Shown here piece by piece: positions 33,691 through 43,004 of a stretch of 64,000 nt of DNA. The stretch spans positions 186,001 through 250,000 of the forward strand of contig JAMLHW010000005.1 in assembly GCA_023954475.1 (NCBI GenBank), in the 5' to 3' direction. Under the pieces are notes generated by a model that saw only the letters and a list, made by a program, of their open reading frames with translations, was not told where the DNA came from and did not search any database. The first letter of the stretch is position 1, and the number at the start of each line of letters is the position of its first letter. Both the position numbers and the translations under genes were made by a program. This DNA comes from Anaerolineae bacterium (GTDB lineage Bacteria; Chloroflexota; Anaerolineae; Promineifilales; Promineifilaceae).

Positions 33691-36009
33691 TCAGGGTCGT
33701 CGACTGTAAGCCGCAGCACCGAGCAATAGCAAAGGCGCGATCAGCGCCGCTGCGCAGTTGCCGGAAACAGGTACCGCATCGACTTCGGCCGAATCTGTCT
33801 CGTTGTCATCGGGTATCACCGGCGTCGTTTCGGCCGAAACAACATCCGGGATCGTCACTGCACCACCTTCCGCTTCATCCACTACCTCATACGCAACGCC
33901 ATCGTACACCACCAATACCCGTTCACCTGTAGCAAAGTAATCGGCCAACACCGGCGCGGCATCGATGAGCGCAAAATATGCGTCAGACAAAAAGCCCACC
34001 GACTGTGGCGTCATCGTATCGCTATCAAACGCCGTATCAATCCACACACCGTCGCGCGACAGAAACGTTTTCGACCCGACGAAGCGCATTTCCTGTTGCC
34101 GTGTAGATGCAGAACCAGGGCTGAGCGTGCCTTCAACGACAACCTCCACTTCTACGACCTCTGTGACGACAACCTCTGCTACGGCCATTTCCGCATTTTC
34201 CATCGCTGTTTCCACCGCTGCAGCACCCGTTACCGGTGCCGGCCGTTCCATTGCTTCACTCTGCATGACCGCTGCTTCGTCGCGCTGCGCCTGGCTGAAA
34301 ATATCGTCTTCGGTGATCAGGAAGCTCGTGTATGGCGTCATGATACCGTAGCGGGTGCTCAGGTTGATGACGCTGCGCACCAATTCGGCCGATTCCCCCT
34401 GCAAGCGGATTTGCGTCATCAAATTGCCGATGGCCCGCGTTGCCCACAGACGCGGAATGAAATCGTCGCCGCCCTGTGTGCGGAATGTGTTATCGGGATA
34501 TACAAAGCGCTGTTCCTCACCGTTGACCAGACCAGTCAGCGTGATCGTTGCCGGTCCACCTTCGCGATAGCGCCCTGTGAGGACCAGTTGCGAGCCGGCA
34601 AACAAATCGGGTAGATTATCCGGATACAACTGCTCAACCTGTACGCCGCCGAAATCAAGGGCAATGTCAGTGAGAACGGGTGTGTTAACTTTGGCAAAGA
34701 AGGCGCTGACGATCTCGTTGAGTTGCTGATTCGGCCTAACATAGGTCGTCGCGCCGCCGTGATTGGCTGTCAGACTGTCGAGCAAAAACGTATCGACATC
34801 GTCACCGACGCCAAAGGCAAAGATGCGCACATTGGGCGGCGTATTTTGTGCTACTGCTTGTAGCAGCGGCCCCGTTTCGACGATACCTCCCGTCGCCAAC
34901 CCGTCGGTGAGAAAGATGAGCGTAGTCGGCCGATTGGGATCAGCTTGCGTCACCGCTTCGAGCAACGCCTGGCTGATATTTGTGCCGCCCAGCGCTTGCA
35001 AACCGTCAATGAACTGCTCGACTTGTCCGGGATTGCCAGCCGACATCAACTCGTTTTGGTAATTGCGCACCCCGGTGCTGAAGCTAACGATGTTGAAACG
35101 ATCTTGCGGGTTGAGATGGCCGACAATGTAGCGGGCAGCATCTTGCGCCTGACGCAGTTTGGGGCCTTCCATGCTGCCGGACGTGTCGAAGACGAGCAAC
35201 ACGTCTTTGGCGACCACTTCGTCAACCTGAATACTGGGCGCAGCAAGCAACAAAAATGTACCGTCCTCGCCCGGTTGTTTGTAGCTGAGCAGGTTGAGAC
35301 CAATCGCTTCGGCCGAAACGGAATAGTACAGCTCAAAGTCGGTATCCGGCGTGACATCGTTGGCTTCGTAGCCGATGACGGCAGCAAATTCACCGTTGCG
35401 CGAGATGTCAACCGGATGCGTCGGCGAGTAAATGGCGCGTAGCGGGTCGTCGGATAGCAATTCAACGCGGATGCGCTGATTCTGAATCGGCCGATTAGTG
35501 TATAGGCTGCTCGATTGGGGGAACGCATAGCGCACCAGTCCGTTATCCGCTTCGAGCACATGCTTGTATTCGATCTCGACGCGACGCGATTCACCCGGCG
35601 GAATCGGAAACACATTGGCCTGAATCGCGTCTGTGCCCACATATTCCAGCAATGCCGGATCGCGCAATTGACGCACGATTTCGTCATAAATGCGCCGCGC
35701 TTCCCCCGCACCCAGCAAATTCGCCTCGATCGGTTGTCCATCAACCCACATCGTCAACTCAGTGACGGCTGCATCCGGCGGCAACGGAAACAGATAAGTG
35801 CCTTCGGCAACACGGTCGCCGTCATTGACAAATTCCATCTCGATATGGGTCGTCGCGATTTGATCGGCAATGGCGACATCGACCCATTGGTACTTGATGC
35901 GCACATCGTCAAATTGCCATTGCGGCACAAGAGGATCCTGGGCAGCGGCGGTTTGCACGCCGGCCAGACACAACAGTAAAAGCAGGGCAAGAACAAGTGA
36001 CTTCTTCAT
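33691..36009 (-). CDS. Exported VIT + VWA domain protein
   Basis: A 772-residue surface protein. A signal peptide (MKKSLVLALLLLLCLAGVQTAAA) is followed by a VIT domain (about 30-150, with GTYLFPLPPDAAVTELTMWVDG). A VWA domain (about 260-440) has the MIDAS motif LLVFDTSGSMEG, LGGTNISQ and FLTDGLATGG. A region of predicted beta structure and a Glu/Val-rich stretch come next. The C-terminus GNCAAALIAPLLLLGAAAYSRRP is a hydrophobic helix ending in Arg residues, like a sorting or anchoring tail. GGGAGG lies 8 nt before the ATG. The architecture resembles inter-alpha-trypsin heavy chains; adhesion is a reasonable guess. It carries six palindrome copies. Confidence 0.9.
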   Translation of the reverse strand: MKKSLVLALLLLLCLAGVQTAAAQDPLVPQWQFDDVRIKYQWVDVAIADQIATTHIEMEFVNDGDRVAEGTYLFPLPPDAAVTELTMWVDGQPIEANLLGAGEARRIYDEIVRQLRDPALLEYVGTDAIQANVFPIPPGESRRVEIEYKHVLEADNGLVRYAFPQSSSLYTNRPIQNQRIRVELLSDDPLRAIYSPTHPVDISRNGEFAAVIGYEANDVTPDTDFELYYSVSAEAIGLNLLSYKQPGEDGTFLLLAAPSIQVDEVVAKDVLLVFDTSGSMEGPKLRQAQDAARYIVGHLNPQDRFNIVSFSTGVRNYQNELMSAGNPGQVEQFIDGLQALGGTNISQALLEAVTQADPNRPTTLIFLTDGLATGGIVETGPLLQAVAQNTPPNVRIFAFGVGDDVDTFLLDSLTANHGGATTYVRPNQQLNEIVSAFFAKVNTPVLTDIALDFGGVQVEQLYPDNLPDLFAGSQLVLTGRYREGGPATITLTGLVNGEEQRFVYPDNTFRTQGGDDFIPRLWATRAIGNLMTQIRLQGESAELVRSVINLSTRYGIMTPYTSFLITEDDIFSQAQRDEAAVMQSEAMERPAPVTGAAAVETAMENAEMAVAEVVVTEVVEVEVVVEGTLSPGSASTRQQEMRFVGSKTFLSRDGVWIDTAFDSDTMTPQSVGFLSDAYFALIDAAPVLADYFATGERVLVVYDGVAYEVVDEAEGGAVTIPDVVSAETTPVIPDDNETDSAEVDAVPVSGNCAAALIAPLLLLGAAAYSRRP

Positions 36010-36409
36010 CGTTTAACCTCCCGGAAACTCAATAAGCTGCAGAGCGCAGTTATTTCTTTAACGCGGCTACGATGGCAAATGTTCCCGCTGCCGACAACAT
36101 CCACATGACCATTTTCTGAATCGAGAGAGTCTGCGGGACTATTTTCCTACAGACAAGGAGGCTCGCTTCATGGTTTAATGCAATTAAGCTCGGTGAGGTT
36201 TAAGAGGAATCCTCCCCACAAAAGACTGGCACGAGAAACGCGACTGGAACCACCTCCCAAGCCTAAAGATCGATCCTCCCCTCCTCGATTTATGGATCGA
36301 CTTGTTCAGGTCATTCGGTGCAAGTTGCAATGTACCAACCTGTTTGCCGTCTACGTTGAATCGTGGGCGGCTTTTTCTGTTTTATCGGTTGCGCGTTCCA
36401 GGGAAACAG
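36010..36409. other. Spacer upstream of the VIT/VWA gene
   Basis: A 400-bp spacer between minus-strand genes without a firm feature. On the minus strand a 20-codon frame at 36050-36112 would encode a hydrophobic peptide (MVMWMLSAAGTFAIVAALKK) just upstream of the VIT/VWA gene, but it lacks a ribosome-binding site, so I do not call it. Polypurine/polypyrimidine-rich tracts occur near 36195-36295. No iterated palindrome is present. Confidence 0.35.
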
Positions 36410-37045
36410 TCAGAGGAGCATGATGGTGTCGGGGTTGGTCTCGATGATCTCGGCCGATAATGATCCGTGCGACATCTCCTGCAGCGCTTCCTGAAAAGCC
36501 GGAAAATGCTCCACCGTAAACTGGGCGGTGATGAGAATATCGGCCGAAAATTCCGTATCGAGCAATTGCCCACCGTGTTCATCCAACAGCAGTTTGATGC
36601 GTTCAAAATATGTGTACGGAAAAACCAGCATCACCGTATGCGTCGGCACTTTTTCGGCACGCGGTGCAATCTCCAGAACAGCCCGTACTGCATCGCCATA
36701 CGCCCGCACCAATCCACCCGTACCCAGTTTGGTGCCGCCAAAATAGCGGGTCACCACCACAGCCGCATCACCCAAACCACTGCCCTGCAACACCGCCAAC
36801 ATCGGCCGACCTGCCGTGCCCGACGGTTCTCCGTCATCATTGCAGTGCGCTGTCACGGCATTGCCGTAGCCGACCACGAAGGCAGGCACATTGTGCGACG
36901 CGTCGGCAAATTCCTGTTTGATCCGTGCCACAAACGCTCTGGCTTCATCGACGCTGAATACGGGCGCGAGTGTGGCGATAAAGCGCGAGTTGGATACTTC
37001 GATCTCGGTACGCGTTTCTCCGGCGGGAATGGGATAACGGATCAT
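36410..37045 (-). CDS. YigZ/IMPACT family protein
   Basis: A 211-residue protein of the UPF0029 family. The N-terminal IMPACT domain shows SNSRFIATLAPVFSVDEARAFV, HCNDDGEPSGTAGRPMLAVLQ and VVVTRYFGGTKLGTGGLVRAYG, all strongly diagnostic. A ferredoxin-like C-terminal domain (DUF1949) covers about 145-205. The start at 37045 overlaps the stop of the upstream hydrolase gene as ATGA. Family members influence translation or nucleic acid binding; the exact role is unsettled. Confidence 0.93.
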   Translation of the reverse strand: MIRYPIPAGETRTEIEVSNSRFIATLAPVFSVDEARAFVARIKQEFADASHNVPAFVVGYGNAVTAHCNDDGEPSGTAGRPMLAVLQGSGLGDAAVVVTRYFGGTKLGTGGLVRAYGDAVRAVLEIAPRAEKVPTHTVMLVFPYTYFERIKLLLDEHGGQLLDTEFSADILITAQFTVEHFPAFQEALQEMSHGSLSAEIIETNPDTIMLL

Positions 37046-37659
37046 ATTTGTTTGAGGTAAGCGGTGACCGAATCGACGGATCGCACCGGCCCGTGTCCGG
37101 GATAGATGCGTCTGGCGCCGCGTTCCAGCAACAAACGCCAACTCGCAGCCACGGTCGCTGCATCTTCAAGGCCGATAAAGGCTGGATGCGTCAGATCGCC
37201 GGTGAAGACCGATCCGTCATCGAGCAAGAGCGATACGCTGTCATCTGAGTGTCCCGGCGTGTGCAGGATTTCGCCTGGGATGCCGATTTGTTCCAGTGTA
37301 GCGCGACTCGCAGCCACCGGCATCACAACATTACCCTCGGCTGTGATTTCGACGAAATTATCCTGCGGCTTAACCCACGTTTTCATGTGCGGAATGGCGT
37401 CAACCTGGACATCGAGGACGAGCAACGGCACGCCGGCCTGCTTTAGTTCCTGGCCGAGACCGGCGTGATCGATATGGTAGTGGGTGGCAACGGCGTAGCG
37501 GATTTCGTCAAGCGGCACATCCTTGCGCTTGAGAATCGATGCGAATTGGCCCATCGTTCCCGGCCAGCCGAGATCGACCAGCAGGCGCGACGTGCCTAAA
37601 CTGATCACCCAGTAGTTGGTTGAACGATAGCCGACGTTCACAATGGTGATTGCACTCAT
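37042..37659 (-). CDS. Metallo-beta-lactamase fold hydrolase
   Basis: A 205-residue MBL-fold hydrolase. Metal-binding motifs are ATHYHIDHAG near residue 60, LHTPGHSDDS near 132, FTGDLTH near 152 and YPGHGP near 188. Members are often glyoxalase-II-like thioesterases or lactonases; the substrate is not evident. It is translationally coupled to the YigZ gene (4-bp overlap). No ribosome site is clear at 37657-37659. A palindrome lies 35 bp upstream at 37694. Confidence 0.9.
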   Translation of the reverse strand: MSAITIVNVGYRSTNYWVISLGTSRLLVDLGWPGTMGQFASILKRKDVPLDEIRYAVATHYHIDHAGLGQELKQAGVPLLVLDVQVDAIPHMKTWVKPQDNFVEITAEGNVVMPVAASRATLEQIGIPGEILHTPGHSDDSVSLLLDDGSVFTGDLTHPAFIGLEDAATVAASWRLLLERGARRIYPGHGPVRSVDSVTAYLKQI

Positions 37660-38058
37660 ATGACTCGTTTTGTTGCACGATGTCTACAGCCGATTTTCGG
37701 CCGATGTCACACACAAGATATGACATTTGTCACTACGTAAACCATGCAACTGCTGTTATTATACTGCCACCTTACCAAAGTAACCGTTTGCGATACGCAG
37801 CGCGTCCAAATGTTTTATGGTCAGGGGGAAAGTCTGGAACCAAAGCCCGTGGGCTTTGCCGGCTGCCCAATCGTGTAGCGTGATTAACGCTGCTGCGTTT
37901 TGAAGGACCTTTGGAGGAGTTGATAACAGGGTGTGGCTAACAGCTGCACCCTGTTTTGATCTGCGGAGCAGTTTTGTTCCGGTGCAATCGGCCTGTTTTT
38001 CCACGATTGCGCTGTGCCTTGTGTTGCTGCGGTTTACTCTGCTGCGGGGTCAGGTTGA
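37660..38058 (+). other. Spacer with plus-strand hairpins, possible small RNA
   Basis: No gene is credible in this 399-bp gap. It contains a perfect hairpin, CAAAGCCC-GT-GGGCTTTG at 37841-37858, and AACAGGGTG (37925-37933) pairing with CACCCTGTT (37947-37955) followed by TT, which is a terminator-like end on the plus strand. Together they could bound a short RNA of about 130 nt. I found no match to 6S, SRP, tmRNA or RNase P RNA. A terminator role for the minus-strand gene upstream is an alternative. Confidence 0.35.
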
Positions 38059-39201
38059 TCAAAAAGCTGACGCGCCGCCAAACGGGGACGGAATAAAGAT
38101 CAGCAGAAACAAAATGATGATGCCGACGCCGACCAGTTTGCGCGGCAAACCGACATCGGTCACATCATCGAGCGGCTCGGCATGAAATCGGCCGAAAATA
38201 AACAGCAACAAAATCCACAACACCCAGAACGTCGTCCGAAAATAAATCGTAATGACCATCAGCGCCAACACAGCCGGCCAGAAAAACAGCCGCGCCCGCT
38301 TGCCAAACAACACATAAGCGATATGACCGCCGTCCAGTTGTCCCACCGGCAGCAAATTCATCATCGTCACCAGCAAGCCGCACCAGCCGGCGAACGCTAC
38401 CGCGTTGAGCGCCACATCGACACCTTGCGCCGGGTACGCTTCACCAAGCACCGCCCACGTCATCACTTGCGTCATAATCGACGATCCTACATAAGCCGAT
38501 GGGATGTAAAAAGCCAGTTCAGAGGTCGCCAACCCAATGGCGAAAATCGGGATGGCGAACACCAATCCGGCGAGCGGGCCAGACGCGCCAATGTCGAACA
38601 GGGCGCGTTTGTTCTTGATCGGTTCGCGGATGGCGATAAATGCGCCCATTGTGCCGATGATGGTCGGCACGGGAATGAAATACGGCAGGGTGACGTGGAC
38701 TTTGTGGAAGCGGGCGGCGAAGTAATGACCCAATTCATGCGCGCCCAGAATGAGCAGGATGCTGAGACTGAACGGCCAGCCGCTCAGCAAAAACGCGCTA
38801 ATCGATTGCATACTCCAGTAGGTTGGCGGCCGATCGTTGTACAATGCGCCGACGAGCAAGGTGCTGAAGATGGTGGCGATGAAGAGGATGAGATTGATGA
38901 AGGGATTGGTCGGTTTCGGCCGAAAAACCTGCGGCAGCCCAATCAAAACCGCTTCGCCGTCCTGGTCGCGAATCAGCGGCGTGTAGCCAAACTGTTCAAA
39001 GCGCTGGCGCAGCGTATCAAACTGCGTCTCCAGGTCACACAGCAAGGTGCCGCGAAAACGAACGTGGTCTTTCTGCGGCACATCAATTGTGATGTCGCGC
39101 ACCGCATACAGGTCAGCAATTGCAAACACCAACCGCTGCACCTTGTCATGTAAATCGGCCGATGCTTCATCAATGTGCGGCTCGTCAATGTATTGTTCCA
39201 C
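38059..39201 (-). CDS. Site-2 protease family (M50) membrane metalloprotease
   Basis: A 380-residue intramembrane protease. A soluble N-terminal domain (about 1-95) precedes the membrane core. The zinc motif HEXXH is GAHELGHYFAAR near 158, followed by LPYFIPVPTIIGTMGAFI. The third ligand is in LLPVGQLDGGHIAY near 290. The architecture matches the EGY/cyanobacterial S2P branch. It starts with GTG at 39201, 19 bp after the preceding gene's stop. It could cleave anti-sigma factors or other membrane proteins; no partner is adjacent. Confidence 0.92.
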   Translation of the reverse strand: MEQYIDEPHIDEASADLHDKVQRLVFAIADLYAVRDITIDVPQKDHVRFRGTLLCDLETQFDTLRQRFEQFGYTPLIRDQDGEAVLIGLPQVFRPKPTNPFINLILFIATIFSTLLVGALYNDRPPTYWSMQSISAFLLSGWPFSLSILLILGAHELGHYFAARFHKVHVTLPYFIPVPTIIGTMGAFIAIREPIKNKRALFDIGASGPLAGLVFAIPIFAIGLATSELAFYIPSAYVGSSIMTQVMTWAVLGEAYPAQGVDVALNAVAFAGWCGLLVTMMNLLPVGQLDGGHIAYVLFGKRARLFFWPAVLALMVITIYFRTTFWVLWILLLFIFGRFHAEPLDDVTDVGLPRKLVGVGIIILFLLIFIPSPFGGASAF

Positions 39202-39220
39202 ACCTACACCATATTCACGA

Positions 39221-39913
39221 TTACAAATCTTTCAGGAAATCATCCATATCACGTCGCTTCCGTTCCTGCGAATCATTGTGCTCTTTGTAGACTCGCTCTT
39301 GTTTGTCGCGGAAGAAGACGAAGTAAGTCACGGCCACTAAAATGAGCAACAAAGCCAACTGCAATACCGTCATCGCATGGATGATGCTTTCGTTACCGGA
39401 AGTGTAATCCGGTATGACAGCAAGCTCATATGAACTCGGCAGGTTCGTTCCCGGCGCAGGTTCAACGGTTATCTGAACTGTTCCCTGGTTAAACGTTTCA
39501 AAAAACGCCTGCGGCACGCCATTGACATGGATGGGATCGTAATAACGCACATGGCGATAAGGGCGGGTTTCGCCAACCACATCTTCACTCGAGACCATTA
39601 CCGTTGATTGACCACTCAAATTGAACCAACCCGATACAAAGACAATATATCTTCCTGGCTCCAGATTCTCGATAGCTGCCGGCTCATCGGGCAAAATAAA
39701 ACGATGCACTTCGTCTGGGGTGACGCGTTTTGCCCATCCTAGGGCATCCGGCAGAAAAGAGAATGGTTCACCAAACCCTTTGATGACGTTCCAGGGTGCG
39801 AAGAAAAAATAGATGACCAGCATAAACAGGCCCAGCACCAGCAGCGAACAACCAGGGGATAGGCGACGCGTCCCGCGCACTCGATAAGGTTTTGATTTTC
39901 GGCCGAATTTCAT
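39221..39913 (-). CDS. Membrane protein of unknown function (two spans, external domain)
   Basis: A 230-residue protein. After a basic N-terminus (MKFGRKSKPYRVRGTRR) comes one hydrophobic span (about 20-42), an exported domain of about 140 residues (LEPGRYIVFVSGWFNLSGQS, beta-rich), then a second span near the C-terminus (TVLQLALLLILVAVTYFVFF) and a charged cytoplasmic tail. GGAGAG lies about 7 nt before the ATG at 39913. The neighbouring 77-residue membrane protein and S2P gene suggest an envelope unit. Not recognised. Confidence 0.65.
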   Translation of the reverse strand: MKFGRKSKPYRVRGTRRLSPGCSLLVLGLFMLVIYFFFAPWNVIKGFGEPFSFLPDALGWAKRVTPDEVHRFILPDEPAAIENLEPGRYIVFVSGWFNLSGQSTVMVSSEDVVGETRPYRHVRYYDPIHVNGVPQAFFETFNQGTVQITVEPAPGTNLPSSYELAVIPDYTSGNESIIHAMTVLQLALLLILVAVTYFVFFRDKQERVYKEHNDSQERKRRDMDDFLKDL

Positions 39914-39951
39914 AGCATTGCTCTCCGCGTGCAATGGTTCGGCTATGAACA

Positions 39952-40185
39952 CTACTTCGGACCAGGCACATTCGGCTCAGACTCATCGTCGCCATCACCC
40001 CACGTGATGATCCAGATGCACAATCCGGCCACCAACGCCGTGATGACGACCAACCAGAACCATTGGCTGCCCTGCAAACCGACATCCCGTGCCTCAAAAA
40101 GCAGGATGGCGATCATGCCGATAGCCAGTACAGCCCACGCGATCAAACGCGGATGTTTGTTGATGATATTCTTTGCTGCGTCCAT
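39952..40185 (-). CDS. Small two-span membrane protein
   Basis: A 77-residue protein with two hydrophobic segments, about 15-30 (AWAVLAIGMIAILLF) and 42-61 (FWLVVITALVAGLCIWII), and an acidic tail GDGDDESEPNVPGPK. It sits 38 bp upstream of the two-span protein gene in the same orientation. The ribosome site is weak. Unknown function; confidence rests on composition and spacing. Confidence 0.55.
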   Translation of the reverse strand: MDAAKNIINKHPRLIAWAVLAIGMIAILLFEARDVGLQGSQWFWLVVITALVAGLCIWIITWGDGDDESEPNVPGPK

Positions 40186-40234
40186 AGGTCAAATCCATCG
40201 TAAGGAACCGGGTTTTTGGCAAAAAACCTGGTTT

Positions 40235-40822
40235 CTATGCCTCAATTTTCTCCCACGCGTATTCAAATTGCGCGACAGTCGCCGCCATGTCGCCGTCTGT
40301 GTCGATGACGACATCGGCACGGGCGATTTTGTCTGCCTGCGGTGCCTGGGCTTCAATCCGTTGTCGCGCCGCTTCTTCTGTCATGTTGCGATAAGTCATC
40401 AGGCGCTGCAATTGTGTTTCGGCCGAACACGTCGTCACCCAAATCTGATCACACAGCGCGTGTAGCGGTCCTTCCAGCAACAAAATCGCTTCCAGTACGG
40501 TTATTGTAGCGTCGCTCGCCTGCACCTGCCGGGTGATTTCCTGACGAACAGCCGGATGTACAAGCGCCTCTAATGTACGCAACGCCTCCGCATCGGCAAA
40601 AACGACCCGGCCCAATGCACCGCGCAGCAGCGTGCCGTCCTCAGCAAACACGACATCGCCGAATGCGGCGCGAATGCCGTCCTGAACCGCCTGATCGGTT
40701 GCCAGCACCTGATGGACGACTTTGTCTGCATCAATCATTCGCGCGCCGCGCTCGGCGGCAAGCTGCATGACGGCCGATTTCCCGGTCGCAATGTTTCCTG
40801 TCAAACCGATGACAACCTTCAT
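40235..40822 (-). CDS. coaE: Dephospho-CoA kinase
   Basis: A 195-residue kinase for the last step of coenzyme A synthesis. The P-loop is GLTGNIATGKSAV at the N-terminus; IDADKVVHQVL near 35 and ALGRVVFAD, LEALVHPAVRQE near 85 follow, with WVTTCSAETQLQRL near 132 as the CoA lid. ATG at 40822 matches the family start, with AAGGCGG just upstream. The ABC-F gene ends 17 bp before it. The junction consists of degenerate heptamers (CTTCATC GTTCCGC CTTCATC), which also supply the ribosome site. Confidence 0.94.
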   Translation of the reverse strand: MKVVIGLTGNIATGKSAVMQLAAERGARMIDADKVVHQVLATDQAVQDGIRAAFGDVVFAEDGTLLRGALGRVVFADAEALRTLEALVHPAVRQEITRQVQASDATITVLEAILLLEGPLHALCDQIWVTTCSAETQLQRLMTYRNMTEEAARQRIEAQAPQADKIARADVVIDTDGDMAATVAQFEYAWEKIEA

Positions 40823-40851
40823 CGTTCCGCCTTCATCCGTCATCCTTCGAC
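40817..40851. repeat. Heptamer repeat at the ABC-F/coaE junction
   Basis: Five 7-mers in register, CTTCATC GTTCCGC CTTCATC CGTCATC CTTCGAC, occupy 40817-40851. They span the coaE start codon and the ABC-F stop codon. Confidence 0.75.
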
Positions 40852-42867
40852 CGCCAGCTTTTCCCATTCAGCCAGCAACTCCTCCAACTCACGCTGTGCC
40901 GTTTCGTAGGCGTCTGACGCGGCCTGAATTCGGCCGAAATCCTGCGCTTCGCTCGCCGCCTGTAGTTCATCGGTACAACGCATCATCTCTTCCTCAACCG
41001 CCTCGATTTGCCCTTCCACCAGATCCAGCGCCCGACGGCGGCGGCGCATTTCATTCTTGCTCAACCCTTTGCGCTCCGGTTCAATCGGCTGCGATCCGTT
41101 GGCAGCCAGCTTTTCCGCCTCGCGTTCGGCCCGGTCGGCTTCGCGTTCCTGCATGCGCGCCGTCAGGTAAGCTTCGTAATCACCGTAATAGACGCGCAAT
41201 TGATCGTCACGCAGTTCCCAGATTTGGGTCGCCAGGTGCGCCACCAGATAGCGATCGTGTGACACCATCAAAATCGTACCGTTGAATTGTTCGAGCACTT
41301 CCTGCAAGATTTCCTGCGCCGGAATATCGAGATGGTTGGTCGGCTCGTCCAGCAGCAGGAAATTGGCGTCGCTCAGCGCCAAAATCGCCAGCGCCAGCCG
41401 TCCCCGCTCGCCGCCACTGAGCAAGCTGATCGGTTTGTACACGTCGTCACCGCGAAACAGATAACGTCCCAGATAATTGCGTGCTTCACCGACAAACATG
41501 TTGCTGTGGCTCAACAACTCATCCAACACCGTATTGTCACGGTTGAGTTCGTCGTGCGCCTGGGCAAAATAGCCCACTTTCAGGCTGGCACCGAGCGTGA
41601 TGACACCGGCCAACGGATCGATGCGCTTGAGAATCGTCTTGAGAAAGGTCGATTTGCCGGTTCCGTTAGGGCCAATCAGGGCGGCGACTTCCAGACGGTG
41701 CAGTTCAATATCGTCGGCGCGGAAGAGCGACACGCCCGGATAGCCGATTTCCAAATCGGTTGTGCGCATGACGATATTGCCGCTGCGATGGCCGGCGTGC
41801 AGATTGAGGTTGAGCTGCGGCGGTCGGTTGGTCGGGCGCGGCAGCGCTTTGATCGCCTGCTCGACATCCGGCACTTCCCATTTTGCTTTGGAAATGCCCC
41901 ACTGTGCGCTGGCTTTGGCCCAGTCCATCTGCAGCGAATCCGGCCCAGCGATCTGCACCATTTTGACCTGACGAATGAGGCGTTTGAGCTTGCCGACGGC
42001 CATATCTTTGGTCGAATCGCGGGCGATATTGCGCTTGATGAAGTCGAGTTCCTTGAGGAATGTGGCCTGCATGTCGTCGTACTGTTTTTGGCGCAGTGAC
42101 CAGCGTTCTTCGCGTTGGGTGACGTAATGGGAATAGGTGCCGCGATATGTTTCGACGCCGCTGCGACTCATTTCCCAGATGTTGTTGACCACTTTGTCGA
42201 GGAAATAGCGGTCATGGCTGACGACGATGATCGCGCCGTCCCACGTTTTCAGTGCGCCTTCGAGCCATTCGACGGCGGCGATGTCGAGATGGTTGCTCGG
42301 TTCGTCGAGGATCAGCAAGTCGGGTTTTTCGAGCAGGAGTCGGCCGAGTAGTGCGCGTGTCTTTTGCCCACCGCTGAGGACGTCGAGTGACAACTGCTGG
42401 CTCTCTTCGTCAAAGCCGAGGCCGGTGAGCACCTGACGGATGCGCAGCGGATAGTCGTAACCGCCCGCTGCTTCAAAACGATGTTGCAGCGATGCGTATT
42501 GGTCGAGTAATTCGGCCGAATGGTCGCCCGCCGCCATCCTCGCCTCCAGTTCGCGCAGCTTCTTTTCGTCGTGGCGCAGTTCCGCAAAGACGGTCAGCAT
42601 TTCTGCGTAGACGGTGTGGGATCGGCCGATAAACGCCTGCATCGCCTCTTGCGGCAGGTAACCGACCCGCGTCCCTTTGGCGATGTGCAGCGTACCCGTC
42701 GTCGGCGACGCTTCCCCCGCCAGGATCAGCAGCAGCGTCGTCTTGCCGATGCCGTTCGGCCCGACCAGGCCGACGCGCCCGTCGTTGGGGATACTCGCCG
42801 TGATGCCGCCGAAGACATCAAAAGCGCCAAATGATTGCCCGATATTGCTCAGTGAAACCAATGCCAT
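40840..42867 (-). CDS. ABC-F family ribosome-associated ATPase
   Basis: A 675-residue tandem-ATPase protein without membrane domains. The first domain has Walker A GPNGIGKTTLL near 36, signature VLSGGQKTRALLG and Walker B LLILDEPSNHLD. The second has GPNGTGKSTFL near 342, LLSGGERGRLALA and FLLLDEPTNHLD. The P-site tRNA interaction linker lies between, and a coiled-coil C-terminal extension (about 560-670) is rich in Glu and Arg. ABC-F proteins act on ribosomes as translation factors or antibiotic-protection proteins; which type is unknown. The TATAAT promoter box is 6 nt before the ATG, so the mRNA is leaderless. Confidence 0.93.
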   Translation of the reverse strand: MALVSLSNIGQSFGAFDVFGGITASIPNDGRVGLVGPNGIGKTTLLLILAGEASPTTGTLHIAKGTRVGYLPQEAMQAFIGRSHTVYAEMLTVFAELRHDEKKLRELEARMAAGDHSAELLDQYASLQHRFEAAGGYDYPLRIRQVLTGLGFDEESQQLSLDVLSGGQKTRALLGRLLLEKPDLLILDEPSNHLDIAAVEWLEGALKTWDGAIIVVSHDRYFLDKVVNNIWEMSRSGVETYRGTYSHYVTQREERWSLRQKQYDDMQATFLKELDFIKRNIARDSTKDMAVGKLKRLIRQVKMVQIAGPDSLQMDWAKASAQWGISKAKWEVPDVEQAIKALPRPTNRPPQLNLNLHAGHRSGNIVMRTTDLEIGYPGVSLFRADDIELHRLEVAALIGPNGTGKSTFLKTILKRIDPLAGVITLGASLKVGYFAQAHDELNRDNTVLDELLSHSNMFVGEARNYLGRYLFRGDDVYKPISLLSGGERGRLALAILALSDANFLLLDEPTNHLDIPAQEILQEVLEQFNGTILMVSHDRYLVAHLATQIWELRDDQLRVYYGDYEAYLTARMQEREADRAEREAEKLAANGSQPIEPERKGLSKNEMRRRRRALDLVEGQIEAVEEEMMRCTDELQAASEAQDFGRIQAASDAYETAQRELEELLAEWEKLAVEG

Positions 42868-42873
42868 GCGCTA

Positions 42874-42882
42874 ATTATACCA
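42874..42882 (-). promoter_or_regulatory. Extended -10 promoter of a leaderless transcript (ABC-F)
   Basis: On the minus strand TGGTATAAT (42882-42874) is a perfect extended -10 box. It is followed by 6 nt (TAGCGC) and the ATG at 42867. No ribosome-binding site is present. Confidence 0.6.
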
Positions 42883-43004
42883 ACTCCCGCCATTACCATA
42901 ACATCGCGCTTGTGTAGACCCAGGCTATCGCTTACAATCAGACAGTGTGCTGAGCCAGAGGGCATGTTAGGCGACATTGTGGCAATTAAACGAGGATAGC
43001 AAGC

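Noticed and set aside
36050-36112. Twenty-residue hydrophobic peptide upstream of the VIT/VWA gene
   Set aside because: It has plausible composition but no ribosome site or other support.
37841-37957. 6S, SRP or RNase P RNA
   Set aside because: GGGGGAAAGTCTGG near 37824 faintly recalls the RNase P P4 region, but the segment is far too short and the paired 3' block is absent.
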